From Deltaproteobacteria bacterium (lineage in GTDB: Bacteria > Desulfobacterota > DSM-4660 > Desulfatiglandales > B25-G16), in NCBI GenBank assembly GCA_019310745.1, contig JAFDDS010000092.1, positions 1 through 5,194 of the forward strand: a stretch of DNA of 5,194 nt. The letters are read 5' to 3'. The notes under the pieces are model-generated. The model had not been told where the DNA came from and did no database searches. It saw only the letters and a list, made by a program, of their open reading frames with translations. A program made the translations under genes and the position numbers. Positions 1-5,194 of this stretch are shown here, in pieces; the stretch's first letter is position 1; each line of letters begins with the position of its first letter.

Positions 1-1
1 C

Positions 2-304
2 ACGTGTGATGGGTGCCCTGGTGGCAATGTTGAATATGCAGTGGAGGAAATGATGAGAAACGGAGCGAAGGCGATACATCTTGCTACCGGACTAGTTGTA
101 GGATATCCTCCATGCCCCCATATCACGTATTTTTATGACTTTATCAAAACAAAATATGGCCTTGAAGTCGTGTATGGCACACATCCTATACCGCAAAAAT
201 ATTTCACGATGCATAACAAATTAAAAACATGGAATGATCCCACGTGGAAAGAAATCATTCAGCCGACATTAGATGATGAAAAGACTCGCCTTGCCTATGA
301 TTAA
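2..304 (+). CDS. CGGC-domain protein, 5'-truncated by the window edge
   Basis: The frame is open from base 2 to the TAA at 302-304, giving 100 visible residues; the true start lies outside the window. The GTG at 41 is an internal valine, not the start, because conserved sequence precedes it. The fragment opens with TCDGCPGG, matching the signature of CGGC-domain proteins (putative metal-binding, small cytoplasmic proteins common in anaerobes), followed by a conserved helix (EEMMRNGAKAIHLATG), the PPCPH motif and the GTHP motif that normally ends the domain. The central motif here is C-D-G-C. The position before PPCPH where many members have a cysteine reads ATG (Ala-Thr-Gly), so only three cysteines are visible. 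About 40 N-terminal residues should be missing by comparison with the family. The C-terminal 35 or so residues after GTH look like a lineage-specific extension. The biochemical function of the family is not established; metal binding is an inference from the cysteines. Confidence 0.82.
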   Translation, partial: TCDGCPGGNVEYAVEEMMRNGAKAIHLATGLVVGYPPCPHITYFYDFIKTKYGLEVVYGTHPIPQKYFTMHNKLKTWNDPTWKEIIQPTLDDEKTRLAYD

Positions 305-328
305 CAAACGAGTAGAGAAATTGAGCGG

Positions 329-2749
329 TCAGATACCCTTCTTTATCTTTCTCTTTGTTTTCTTTTCCGACTCTTTTACTGACTCGCTCATCGTCATCAA
401 CCTTTTCATTACCAGATAATTAATGGTATCTTTTTGATACTTTCCTTCTCTATTCTTTATTCCTGCCTTGATACCGGTGAGTATCTCAATCCCCTCATCC
501 ATATTTTCAATAGCATAGATATGAAATTTGCCTTTTTCTACAGCAGATATAACCTCTTTTTTAAGCATCAAATCGTTTATATTTCTTTTTGGGATAATAA
601 CACCTTGTTTCCCAGCGAGACCTTTGGCCTTACAGACATCAAAAAAACCTTCTATCTTTCTGGTAACTCCACCGATAGGCTGGCATTCACCTAATTGGCT
701 TACAGAACCGGTAACAGCAATCCCCTGATAGAGAGGTCTTTTTGATAAGCAGGAGAGAATCGTAAACAGTTCAGCTGCCGAGGCACTGTCTCCATCAATC
801 ATTCCGTAGCTTTGCTCAAATGTAACACTAGCTGAAAGGGCAAGAGGATTCTCCAATGCATATTTATTCTTTAGGTAGCTTTCCATAATGAGGACGCCTT
901 TTGTATGAATATTACCGCTCATTTTGGCCTCCCGCTCGATATCAACAACCCCTTCCTTGCCAGGGGTAGCTGTCGCAGTTATCCTTACAGGCCTGCCAAA
1001 GGTATAGTCACCTAAATCATAAATGCTTAAACCATTTAATTGGCCTACAACTTTCCCTCGCGTCTGTATATGGATTGTATCTTCTTGGGTCATTTCCTGT
1101 AGTTTCGCCTCGATAAGGTTTGATCTCTGCGCTTTTTCATCAATGGCCCTCTCGATATCACTTGATTCAATGAGTTTTTTACCCTTCTGCGTAGCCCAGA
1201 AGTTGGCCTCTACCATTAAATCTTTTATTTCTGGTAATCTCAGTGACATCTTTCGCTGGTTTTCCACCAGCTCAGATGTATACTCTATTATCCTTGCCAG
1301 ACCTTTTTTATCAATTTCAAGCAGATCTTCTTCTTCACATACCTTTGCAATATAGAAAAGATAATTATTAATCTGCTTTTTAGCCATTTTAATAGTATCA
1401 TCAAGCTGTGCTTTAACCTTGAACATCTTTTTAAAATCGCTGTCTAACGAATAGAGAAGATGATAGATATAAGGATCACCTATCAAGATGACTTTGATAT
1501 TCAGAGGGATAGCCATAGGTTTTAAGGTTTTTGTTGATATAAATCCTATCTCTTCTGCCAGCTCTTCAATCTTAATCTCCTTATTTTTAATCGCCCTCTT
1601 AAGGGCATTCCAAGACCCAAGACTTCTGAGCAAATCAATGGCCTTGATAATGAGATATCCACCATTTGCTCGATGGAATGCGCCGGGTTTTATCATGGTA
1701 AAGTCTGTATAAAGGGTACCAAACTGTGCATGCTTCTCTATTCTGCCAAAAATATTAGGATAGGTAGGATTGGTTTCAATTATAACTGGAGCTCCCTTTA
1801 CCTTTGAATTGTCAATCAAGACATTTACCTTATATCGGGCAAATGAGGGTTCGGGCTGGGATATAAAAAGTGAGCCTTGCTGAATTGGTTGTTTTTGTTT
1901 AAAATCTTCTATGTTAATAATAATGTCATCCTTCATCCCTTTGAAATAATCTCCTACCTCTGGCAAATCTCTATATTTTGTTTCGAGCTCTTCTATAAGA
2001 AGTCCGACTCGGTAAAGCGCTATTTTTTTGTCAAGTTCCTTAACCCGCTCTTTTGATTCTCTATCCAAGTTCCTAATATTTCTTACTGTTTCTTTCATAT
2101 CGTTCTGTAATTCCTGGCTTGCCTTCTGGAGTTTTTTTCTTTCTTTCTCTGGCATGGCAGCAATAGTTTCGTCATCCATAGGTTTGCCATTCTTCGATGG
2201 GAGAATCATCATTCCTGACTGGCTAATATTCAGGACAAATCCCCCCTTGCTCACCTTTGTTTCTAACTGTGAGATTAATTCATTCCTTTTGGTATTCAAT
2301 GTTTTGGTTATAGCTTCCTTTTCTCTATGATAATCCTCACTTTCAAAGACATCCTGAATATTAGTCTTAACCTCTTCAATGAACTCAGATACATCCTTTT
2401 GTAATTGTATCCCCATGCCTCTGTTCAGTTTAAGATATTTGGGGGTATCTGGTTCTTGAAAATTATAGACATAGCACCAGTCAAAGGGTGGTAAATCTTT
2501 TTTGGCTATTTTCTCAACATATGTTTTTGCAATAAAGGAAAGACCAGTTCTTTCTGGTCCAGCTACATACAAATTATAATCATTTCTTGGCATCTTGAGC
2601 CCAAATGTAATTCCTTTGATTGCCTTATCTTGGGCTACCAACAATTGCTTCTTTTTATTTATATCTTTTGTAGATTGAACGCCCAGAGAATCTGGATCAC
2701 ACCATGCGCGCAGCCTTTTTAGCGGTACTTCTTTCAATGTATTACCCAT
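329..2749 (-). CDS. Lon-family protease, AAA_32/S16 type (LonC-like), with degenerate ATPase motifs
   Basis: An intact 806-residue Lon-like peptidase, expected to degrade damaged or unfolded proteins in the cytoplasm. Order: N-terminal region with the family's LRxxCDPxSL opening (13-23); AAA+ module beginning near YNLYVAGPERTGLS (58-71); a long charged helical, probably coiled-coil insertion (about 115-265); HRANGGYLIIKAIDLL (359-374); sensor-1 region ILIGDP (421-426); sensor-2 region MSLRLPEI (501-508); S16 proteolytic domain (about 560-760) with DGDSAS, nucleophile Ser655, and GGVTRKIEG, general base Lys698; Lys-rich tail (790-806). The catalytic dyad is LonB-like (GDSAS, not GPSAG). Walker A has Leu70 where Lys or Arg is expected and the Walker B strand has Lys369 where an acidic residue could sit, so ATP hydrolysis is doubtful. 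Family knowledge: LonC of Meiothermus is an S16 protease with an AAA+ fold but no intrinsic ATPase. The ATG at 2749 is supported by a purine-rich Shine-Dalgarno sequence and the family-like N-terminus. The gene is divergent from fadN and convergent with the CGGC gene. Family assignment is firm; the LonC subgroup is inferred. Confidence 0.93.
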   Translation of the reverse strand: MGNTLKEVPLKRLRAWCDPDSLGVQSTKDINKKKQLLVAQDKAIKGITFGLKMPRNDYNLYVAGPERTGLSFIAKTYVEKIAKKDLPPFDWCYVYNFQEPDTPKYLKLNRGMGIQLQKDVSEFIEEVKTNIQDVFESEDYHREKEAITKTLNTKRNELISQLETKVSKGGFVLNISQSGMMILPSKNGKPMDDETIAAMPEKERKKLQKASQELQNDMKETVRNIRNLDRESKERVKELDKKIALYRVGLLIEELETKYRDLPEVGDYFKGMKDDIIINIEDFKQKQPIQQGSLFISQPEPSFARYKVNVLIDNSKVKGAPVIIETNPTYPNIFGRIEKHAQFGTLYTDFTMIKPGAFHRANGGYLIIKAIDLLRSLGSWNALKRAIKNKEIKIEELAEEIGFISTKTLKPMAIPLNIKVILIGDPYIYHLLYSLDSDFKKMFKVKAQLDDTIKMAKKQINNYLFYIAKVCEEEDLLEIDKKGLARIIEYTSELVENQRKMSLRLPEIKDLMVEANFWATQKGKKLIESSDIERAIDEKAQRSNLIEAKLQEMTQEDTIHIQTRGKVVGQLNGLSIYDLGDYTFGRPVRITATATPGKEGVVDIEREAKMSGNIHTKGVLIMESYLKNKYALENPLALSASVTFEQSYGMIDGDSASAAELFTILSCLSKRPLYQGIAVTGSVSQLGECQPIGGVTRKIEGFFDVCKAKGLAGKQGVIIPKRNINDLMLKKEVISAVEKGKFHIYAIENMDEGIEILTGIKAGIKNREGKYQKDTINYLVMKRLMTMSESVKESEKKTKRKIKKGI

Positions 2750-2755
2750 ATCAAG

Positions 2756-2763
2756 CCCTTTCC
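2756..2763 (-). promoter_or_regulatory. Shine-Dalgarno sequence of the Lon-like protease gene
   Basis: On the minus strand GGAAAGGG lies 6 nt before the ATG at 2747-2749. It is a moderately good ribosome binding site and supports this start over internal methionines. Confidence 0.6.
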
Positions 2764-2778
2764 ATATCTTACTGTTAT

Positions 2779-2970
2779 CTACTTTCTGTTCTCATTATCA
2801 ACCCTTTTTTTAAATTGCAAGGCAATATTTAGCAATGTCTGTTGATGATTACCAGCGGCCTTTGTAATAGAAACAGATATGTCGATAATTTGAGACAATA
2901 CGCTCACTATAGAAATTAAAGAAACTATCAGGTATGGAGCTACTGTAGTCACAAATTTGTTTGACTTCAA
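2779..2970 (-). CDS. Possible small hydrophobic-segment protein, uncertain
   Basis: A 63-codon frame lies 29 bp upstream of the Lon-like gene on the same strand, so it would be co-transcribed with it if real. No family is recognised. Residues 8-32 form a hydrophobic stretch (APYLIVSLISIVSVLSQIIDI) that could be one membrane helix, followed by a polar, basic C-terminus (FKKRVDNENRK). The only in-frame starts are TTG at 2970 and GTG at 2952; there is no ATG, and neither has a convincing Shine-Dalgarno sequence (only AAGG about 14 nt before the TTG). The frame stays open upstream to a TGA at 3010-3012 without offering a better start. It may be a real small membrane protein, a decayed gene remnant, or simply leader sequence of the protease transcript. 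The hydrophobic, protein-like composition is the only positive evidence. Confidence 0.3.
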   Translation of the reverse strand: MKSNKFVTTVAPYLIVSLISIVSVLSQIIDISVSITKAAGNHQQTLLNIALQFKKRVDNENRK

Positions 2971-2994
2971 TTTTTCTGAATGATACCTTACAAA

Positions 2995-3016
2995 AAAATG
3001 AATGACGATTCATTTT
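2995..3016. promoter_or_regulatory. Inverted repeat resembling a TetR-family FadR operator
   Basis: The arms AAAATGAAT and ATTCATTTT are exact 9-bp reverse complements separated by GACG. Read from 2999 to 3016, the sequence agrees at 15 of 18 positions (one of them a free N) with the Bacillus FadR operator consensus as I remember it, TGAATGAMTANTCATTCA; mismatches are at positions 9, 17 and 18. TetR-type FadR repressors release such sites when bound to long-chain acyl-CoA. The site lies 70 bp upstream of a beta-oxidation gene and just upstream of a candidate -10, where a bound repressor would block RNA polymerase. The palindrome is seen directly; the FadR assignment is inferred, and no fadR gene is in the window. 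Its symmetry centre is also offset from that of the Bacillus consensus. Confidence 0.55.
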
Positions 3017-3021
3017 ATTTG

Positions 3022-3027
3022 TATACT
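3022..3027 (+). promoter_or_regulatory. Candidate -10 box of the fadN promoter
   Basis: TATACT matches five of six positions of the sigma-70 -10 consensus and lies 59 bp before the fadN ATG, predicting a leader of roughly 50 nt. The -35 position would fall inside the palindrome at 2995-3016 and matches the consensus poorly. An alternative -10, TACTAT at 3043-3048, is weaker. Confidence 0.3.
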
Positions 3028-3072
3028 TTCACGTAAATTTGTTACTATCTTAGACACGTTAGCTCACCTAAA

Positions 3073-3080
3073 AAGGAGGT
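3073..3080 (+). promoter_or_regulatory. Shine-Dalgarno sequence of fadN
   Basis: AAGGAGGT is a full-strength match to the 16S anti-Shine-Dalgarno, separated by six T residues from the ATG at 3087. It fixes the fadN start and suggests strong translation. Confidence 0.85.
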
Positions 3081-3086
3081 TTTTTT

Positions 3087-4736
3087 ATGAATAGGGTTAT
3101 CAAAAAGTGCGCGGTTATTGGAGCTGGTGTAATGGGAGCAACCATTGCAGCCCAGTTGGCCAATGTGGGTATCGAGACAACCCTTCTTGATATTGTGCTC
3201 CCTGAACTCACAGATAATGATAAAAAAAAGGGTCTTACCAAGGATAGTAAGGAATTCAGGAATAAACTGGCACAAAACGGATTAGAAAATACACTAAAGT
3301 CAAAGCCTGCATCCTTTTATATACCAGAGTACACCAAGCTGATCACAATCGGCAACCTGGAGGACGATATAGGGTTATTAGGCGATGTAGACTGGATTAT
3401 CGAGGTAGTGGTGGAAAGGCTGGACATCAAAAAAAGCGTTTTTGAAAAGGTTGAAACGGTGTTAAAATCTGGAACCATAATCTCCTCAAATACCTCAGGT
3501 ATACCTGCCAAGGCCATATGTGAAGACCGCTCAGAAAACTTTCGAAAGAATTTTGCCATTACCCATTTTTTCAATCCCCCACGATACATGAAACTTTTGG
3601 AGATTGTACCAGGCCCAGATACACTCCCCGAAGTGATCGAGACCCTTGCTGAAATATGCGAGAAGGTGCTCGGCAAGGGGATTGTATATGCCAAAGATAC
3701 CCCAAATTTCGTGGCTAATCGTATTGGTATCTATAGCATGCTTTATGGTATCAAGGCCATGATGGACATGGGGCTAACTATTGAAGCTATCGATAAACTT
3801 ACAGGGCCGGTAATAGGACATCCCAAGAGTGCGTCCTTTAGAACAGCAGATCTGGTTGGTCTGGATACACTTCTTCATGTAGCAGATAATGTATATCAAG
3901 GAGCGCATGATGATGAGAAACGGGAAATGTTTCAACCTCCGGATTTTATCAAAAAAATGATTGAGAACAACATGCTCGGTGAAAAGACCCGACAGGGTTT
4001 TTACAAGAAAGGCAAAGATATAGAAGGGAAAAAGGTAATACTTTCACTGGATTATACTACTCTTAAATACAGCCCACAAGAAAAGGTAAGGCTGGCCTCA
4101 CTGGAAGCAGTAAAAAATATTCCAGGCACGGCTCAAAAAATTAAATCGCTTTACTCTGGCAAGGATACTGCAGGGCAATTTACTTTTACTACTTTGACAG
4201 AAACACTCATCTATGCCGCCAACCGAATTCCAGAAATAGCTGACGATATTGTAAATGTGGACAATGCAATGAAGTGGGGATTTGCCTGGAAGATGGGTCC
4301 ATTTGAGGTCTGGGATGCCATTGGGGTAGGCAAGTCTGTGGCAAAAGTGAAAGAGGCGGGATACCAGATTCCAACCTGGGTTCAGGAAATGCTCGACAGC
4401 GGAAAAGAGTCCTTCTACAAGAAAGAAGCCGGCAAGCTCTATTTCTATGATCTTCCTTCAAAGGACTATAAAGAGGTTTCAGTAAAACCAGAGATCATAC
4501 TTTTGCCATCCCTTAAGGATCGAGAGATGAAGGTGGCAGGCAATAAAGGTGCGAGCCTGATTGACATCGGTGACGGGGTAGCCTGCCTGGAATTTCATAC
4601 AAAGATGAATGCTATGGGTGATGATATTATCAGTATGGTCATGAAATCGGCTGACATTGTGAGCAAGGATTTCCAGGGTTTGGTAATCGCTAACCATGCT
4701 GATAATTTCTCTGCCGGAATTTCCAGGGTTTGGTAA
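3087..4736 (+). CDS. fadN: FadN-type 3-hydroxyacyl-CoA dehydrogenase/enoyl-CoA hydratase, 5' part, frameshifted by a tandem duplication
   Basis: This part encodes the dehydrogenase half of a two-domain beta-oxidation enzyme that oxidises 3-hydroxyacyl-CoA to 3-ketoacyl-CoA with NAD+ in the cytoplasm. Visible: Rossmann motif GAGVMG (12-17) with Asp35 at the end of the second strand for NAD ribose; SSNTSG with Ser137; catalytic His160 and Glu172 in HFFNPPRYMKLLE; Asn211 in VANR; GxP-rich HCDH C-terminal repeats including PKSASFRTADLVGLDT and MKWGFAWKMGPFEVWDAIG. From about residue 505 the crotonase domain begins (VACLEFHTKMNAMGDDI). Order (dehydrogenase first, crotonase last) and sequence closely resemble Bacillus subtilis FadN rather than E. 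coli FadB. The frame runs through the first copy of the 50-bp repeat, then reads five foreign residues (ISRVW) and stops at 4734-4736. The 549-residue product would keep all dehydrogenase residues but lose nearly all the hydratase. The perfect Shine-Dalgarno sequence supports the start. Confidence 0.93.
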   Translation: MNRVIKKCAVIGAGVMGATIAAQLANVGIETTLLDIVLPELTDNDKKKGLTKDSKEFRNKLAQNGLENTLKSKPASFYIPEYTKLITIGNLEDDIGLLGDVDWIIEVVVERLDIKKSVFEKVETVLKSGTIISSNTSGIPAKAICEDRSENFRKNFAITHFFNPPRYMKLLEIVPGPDTLPEVIETLAEICEKVLGKGIVYAKDTPNFVANRIGIYSMLYGIKAMMDMGLTIEAIDKLTGPVIGHPKSASFRTADLVGLDTLLHVADNVYQGAHDDEKREMFQPPDFIKKMIENNMLGEKTRQGFYKKGKDIEGKKVILSLDYTTLKYSPQEKVRLASLEAVKNIPGTAQKIKSLYSGKDTAGQFTFTTLTETLIYAANRIPEIADDIVNVDNAMKWGFAWKMGPFEVWDAIGVGKSVAKVKEAGYQIPTWVQEMLDSGKESFYKKEAGKLYFYDLPSKDYKEVSVKPEIILLPSLKDREMKVAGNKGASLIDIGDGVACLEFHTKMNAMGDDIISMVMKSADIVSKDFQGLVIANHADNFSAGISRVW

Positions 4737-4768
4737 TCGCTAACCATGCTGATAATTTCTCTGCCGGA
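4669..4768 (+). repeat. Perfect 50-bp tandem duplication inside fadN
   Basis: Bases 4669-4718 and 4719-4768 are identical. The flanking bases differ immediately outside the unit (4668 G versus 4718 A; 4719 A versus 4769 G), so there are exactly two copies with no partial third. Fifty bases shift the frame by two; the first copy is read in the original frame, the second restores FadN-like sequence only in another frame. Confidence 0.98.
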
Positions 4769-5194
4769 GCTAATCTTCCATTGGTTTTATTTTCGGCCCA
4801 AGAAGAGGAATGGGATGAACTGGATTGGATGATCAAACAATTTCAGGATTCCTTTATGAAACTAAAATATTTGGACAGACCTGTAGTCGCTGCACCAGCT
4901 GGAATGGCCCTGGGCGGTGGGTGCGAGATTTGTATGGCTTCTGATCGTGTTCGCTTTGCAGCAGAGACCTATATGGGCCTTGTAGAGGTTGGTGTGGGTT
5001 TGATCCCCGCTGGAGGAGGATGCAAGGAAGTGCTTATCCGCAACACAGGGCACCTGTTCGAGGTACAGAAGGGAGGTATTTATCCAAAACAGATCGAATT
5101 AATGCCCTTCGTGGCCAGGGCCTTTGAGACCATCGCCATGGCCAAGGTAGCCACTTCTGGACCTGAGGCAATTAAGCTTGGCTACCTGAAATCT
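4721..5194 (+). CDS. fadN: FadN crotonase (enoyl-CoA hydratase) domain, 3' part, out of frame with its 5' part and cut by the window end
   Basis: This continues the preceding gene in a frame shifted by the 50-bp duplication. It begins within the second repeat copy (FQGLVIANHADNFSAG) and runs 158 codons to the window edge without a stop. The crotonase features are intact: first oxyanion-loop motif NFSAGANL, second loop GMALGGG, and the two catalytic glutamates, one in GGGCEICM (codon 4925-4927) and one in GLVEVGVGLIPAGGG (codon 4985-4987), which together hydrate trans-2-enoyl-CoA. The fragment has no convincing start of its own: TTG 4730 and ATG 4829 lack properly spaced Shine-Dalgarno sequences, and stops precede it at 4691-4705 in this frame. 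It is therefore best read as the rest of the broken fadN and not an independent gene. With one repeat copy removed the joined protein is 686 residues to the window edge; by comparison with B. subtilis FadN (about 790) roughly 100 C-terminal residues lie beyond it. Confidence 0.88.

Larger units (their letters stand above)
2750..3086. other. Divergent intergenic region between the Lon-like gene and fadN
   Basis: This 337-bp gap must carry the promoters of both divergent genes. It holds the weak minus-strand small ORF (2779-2970), a FadR-like palindrome (2995-3016), a candidate -10 for fadN (3022-3027) and the fadN Shine-Dalgarno sequence (3073-3080). On the minus strand TAAAAT (3012-3017) could be a -10 for the protease transcript and would overlap the palindrome, but no good -35 accompanies it. 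No RNA gene, riboswitch or intrinsic terminator was seen. Confidence 0.7.

Noticed and set aside
305..328. Bidirectional intrinsic terminator between the convergent genes
   Set aside because: No GC-rich stem with a flanking T-run can be drawn in or near the gap.
1023..1355. Plus-strand 110-codon frame inside the Lon-like gene
   Set aside because: It is opposite the sensor-2 and early protease-domain coding sequence; the Ser/Phe-rich translation is a shadow of the real gene.
3021..3026. GTATAC palindrome as a second operator
   Set aside because: A 6-bp palindrome is expected often by chance and it coincides with the candidate -10 box.
3045..3275. Minus-strand 76-codon frame over the start of fadN
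   Set aside because: It lies antisense to strongly conserved FadN N-terminal coding sequence and its protein resembles nothing known.
4207..4461. Minus-strand 84-codon frame inside fadN
   Set aside because: It is antisense to conserved HCDH sequence; its Arg/Pro/Leu-rich composition is typical of a shadow frame.
4700..4740. Programmed ribosomal frameshift joining the two fadN frames
   Set aside because: No slippery heptamer with a downstream structure was found, and the duplication alone explains the frame change exactly.
4669..4768. Target-site duplication or insertion-sequence scar
   Set aside because: Fifty bases is far longer than usual target duplications, the copies are directly adjacent with nothing between them, and no terminal inverted repeats are seen.

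Overview
The window is bacterial, moderately AT-leaning by eye, and carries three protein-coding loci plus one regulatory gap. From the left these are the 3' end of a CGGC-domain gene (+), a complete Lon-like protease gene on the minus strand, a 337-bp divergent intergenic region, and a fadN-type fatty acid beta-oxidation gene (+) that runs off the right edge. The mix of a CGGC-domain protein, a LonC-like AAA_32/S16 protease and a FadN-type two-domain beta-oxidation enzyme would suit an anaerobic, fatty-acid-using bacterium (Desulfobacterota or a Bacillota-like lineage). That placement is a weak inference; no rRNA or tRNA is present to fix it.

Left part (1-328): the CGGC-domain gene has lost its 5' end to the window edge and converges on the protease gene with only 24 bp between the two stop codons. 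Middle (329-2749, minus): an intact 806-residue Lon-family protein with the Ser-Lys catalytic dyad preserved, but with no lysine in the Walker A loop and no acidic residue at the core of the Walker B strand. It therefore resembles the ATP-independent LonC group more than classical Lon.

The divergent gap (2750-3086) holds a weak 63-codon minus-strand ORF with one hydrophobic stretch, a 9-bp-arm inverted repeat that closely resembles the operator of TetR-type FadR fatty-acid repressors, a possible -10 box, and a perfect Shine-Dalgarno sequence for fadN. The operator-like palindrome sits directly upstream of the beta-oxidation gene, so acyl-CoA-responsive repression of fadN is a reasonable hypothesis.

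Right part (3087-5194): the fadN-type gene encodes a 3-hydroxyacyl-CoA dehydrogenase followed by an enoyl-CoA hydratase (crotonase) domain. It is interrupted by an exact 50-bp tandem duplication (4669-4718 and 4719-4768). Because 50 is not a multiple of three, the reading frame shifts and a stop follows at 4734-4736, inside the crotonase oxyanion-loop region. Removing one copy restores a single open frame of 686 codons to the window edge. The duplication is either a real inactivating (and possibly reversible) mutation or an assembly error; an exact 50-bp overlap is what contigs from a k=51 graph would leave if joined without trimming. No mobile element, CRISPR array or RNA gene was seen.
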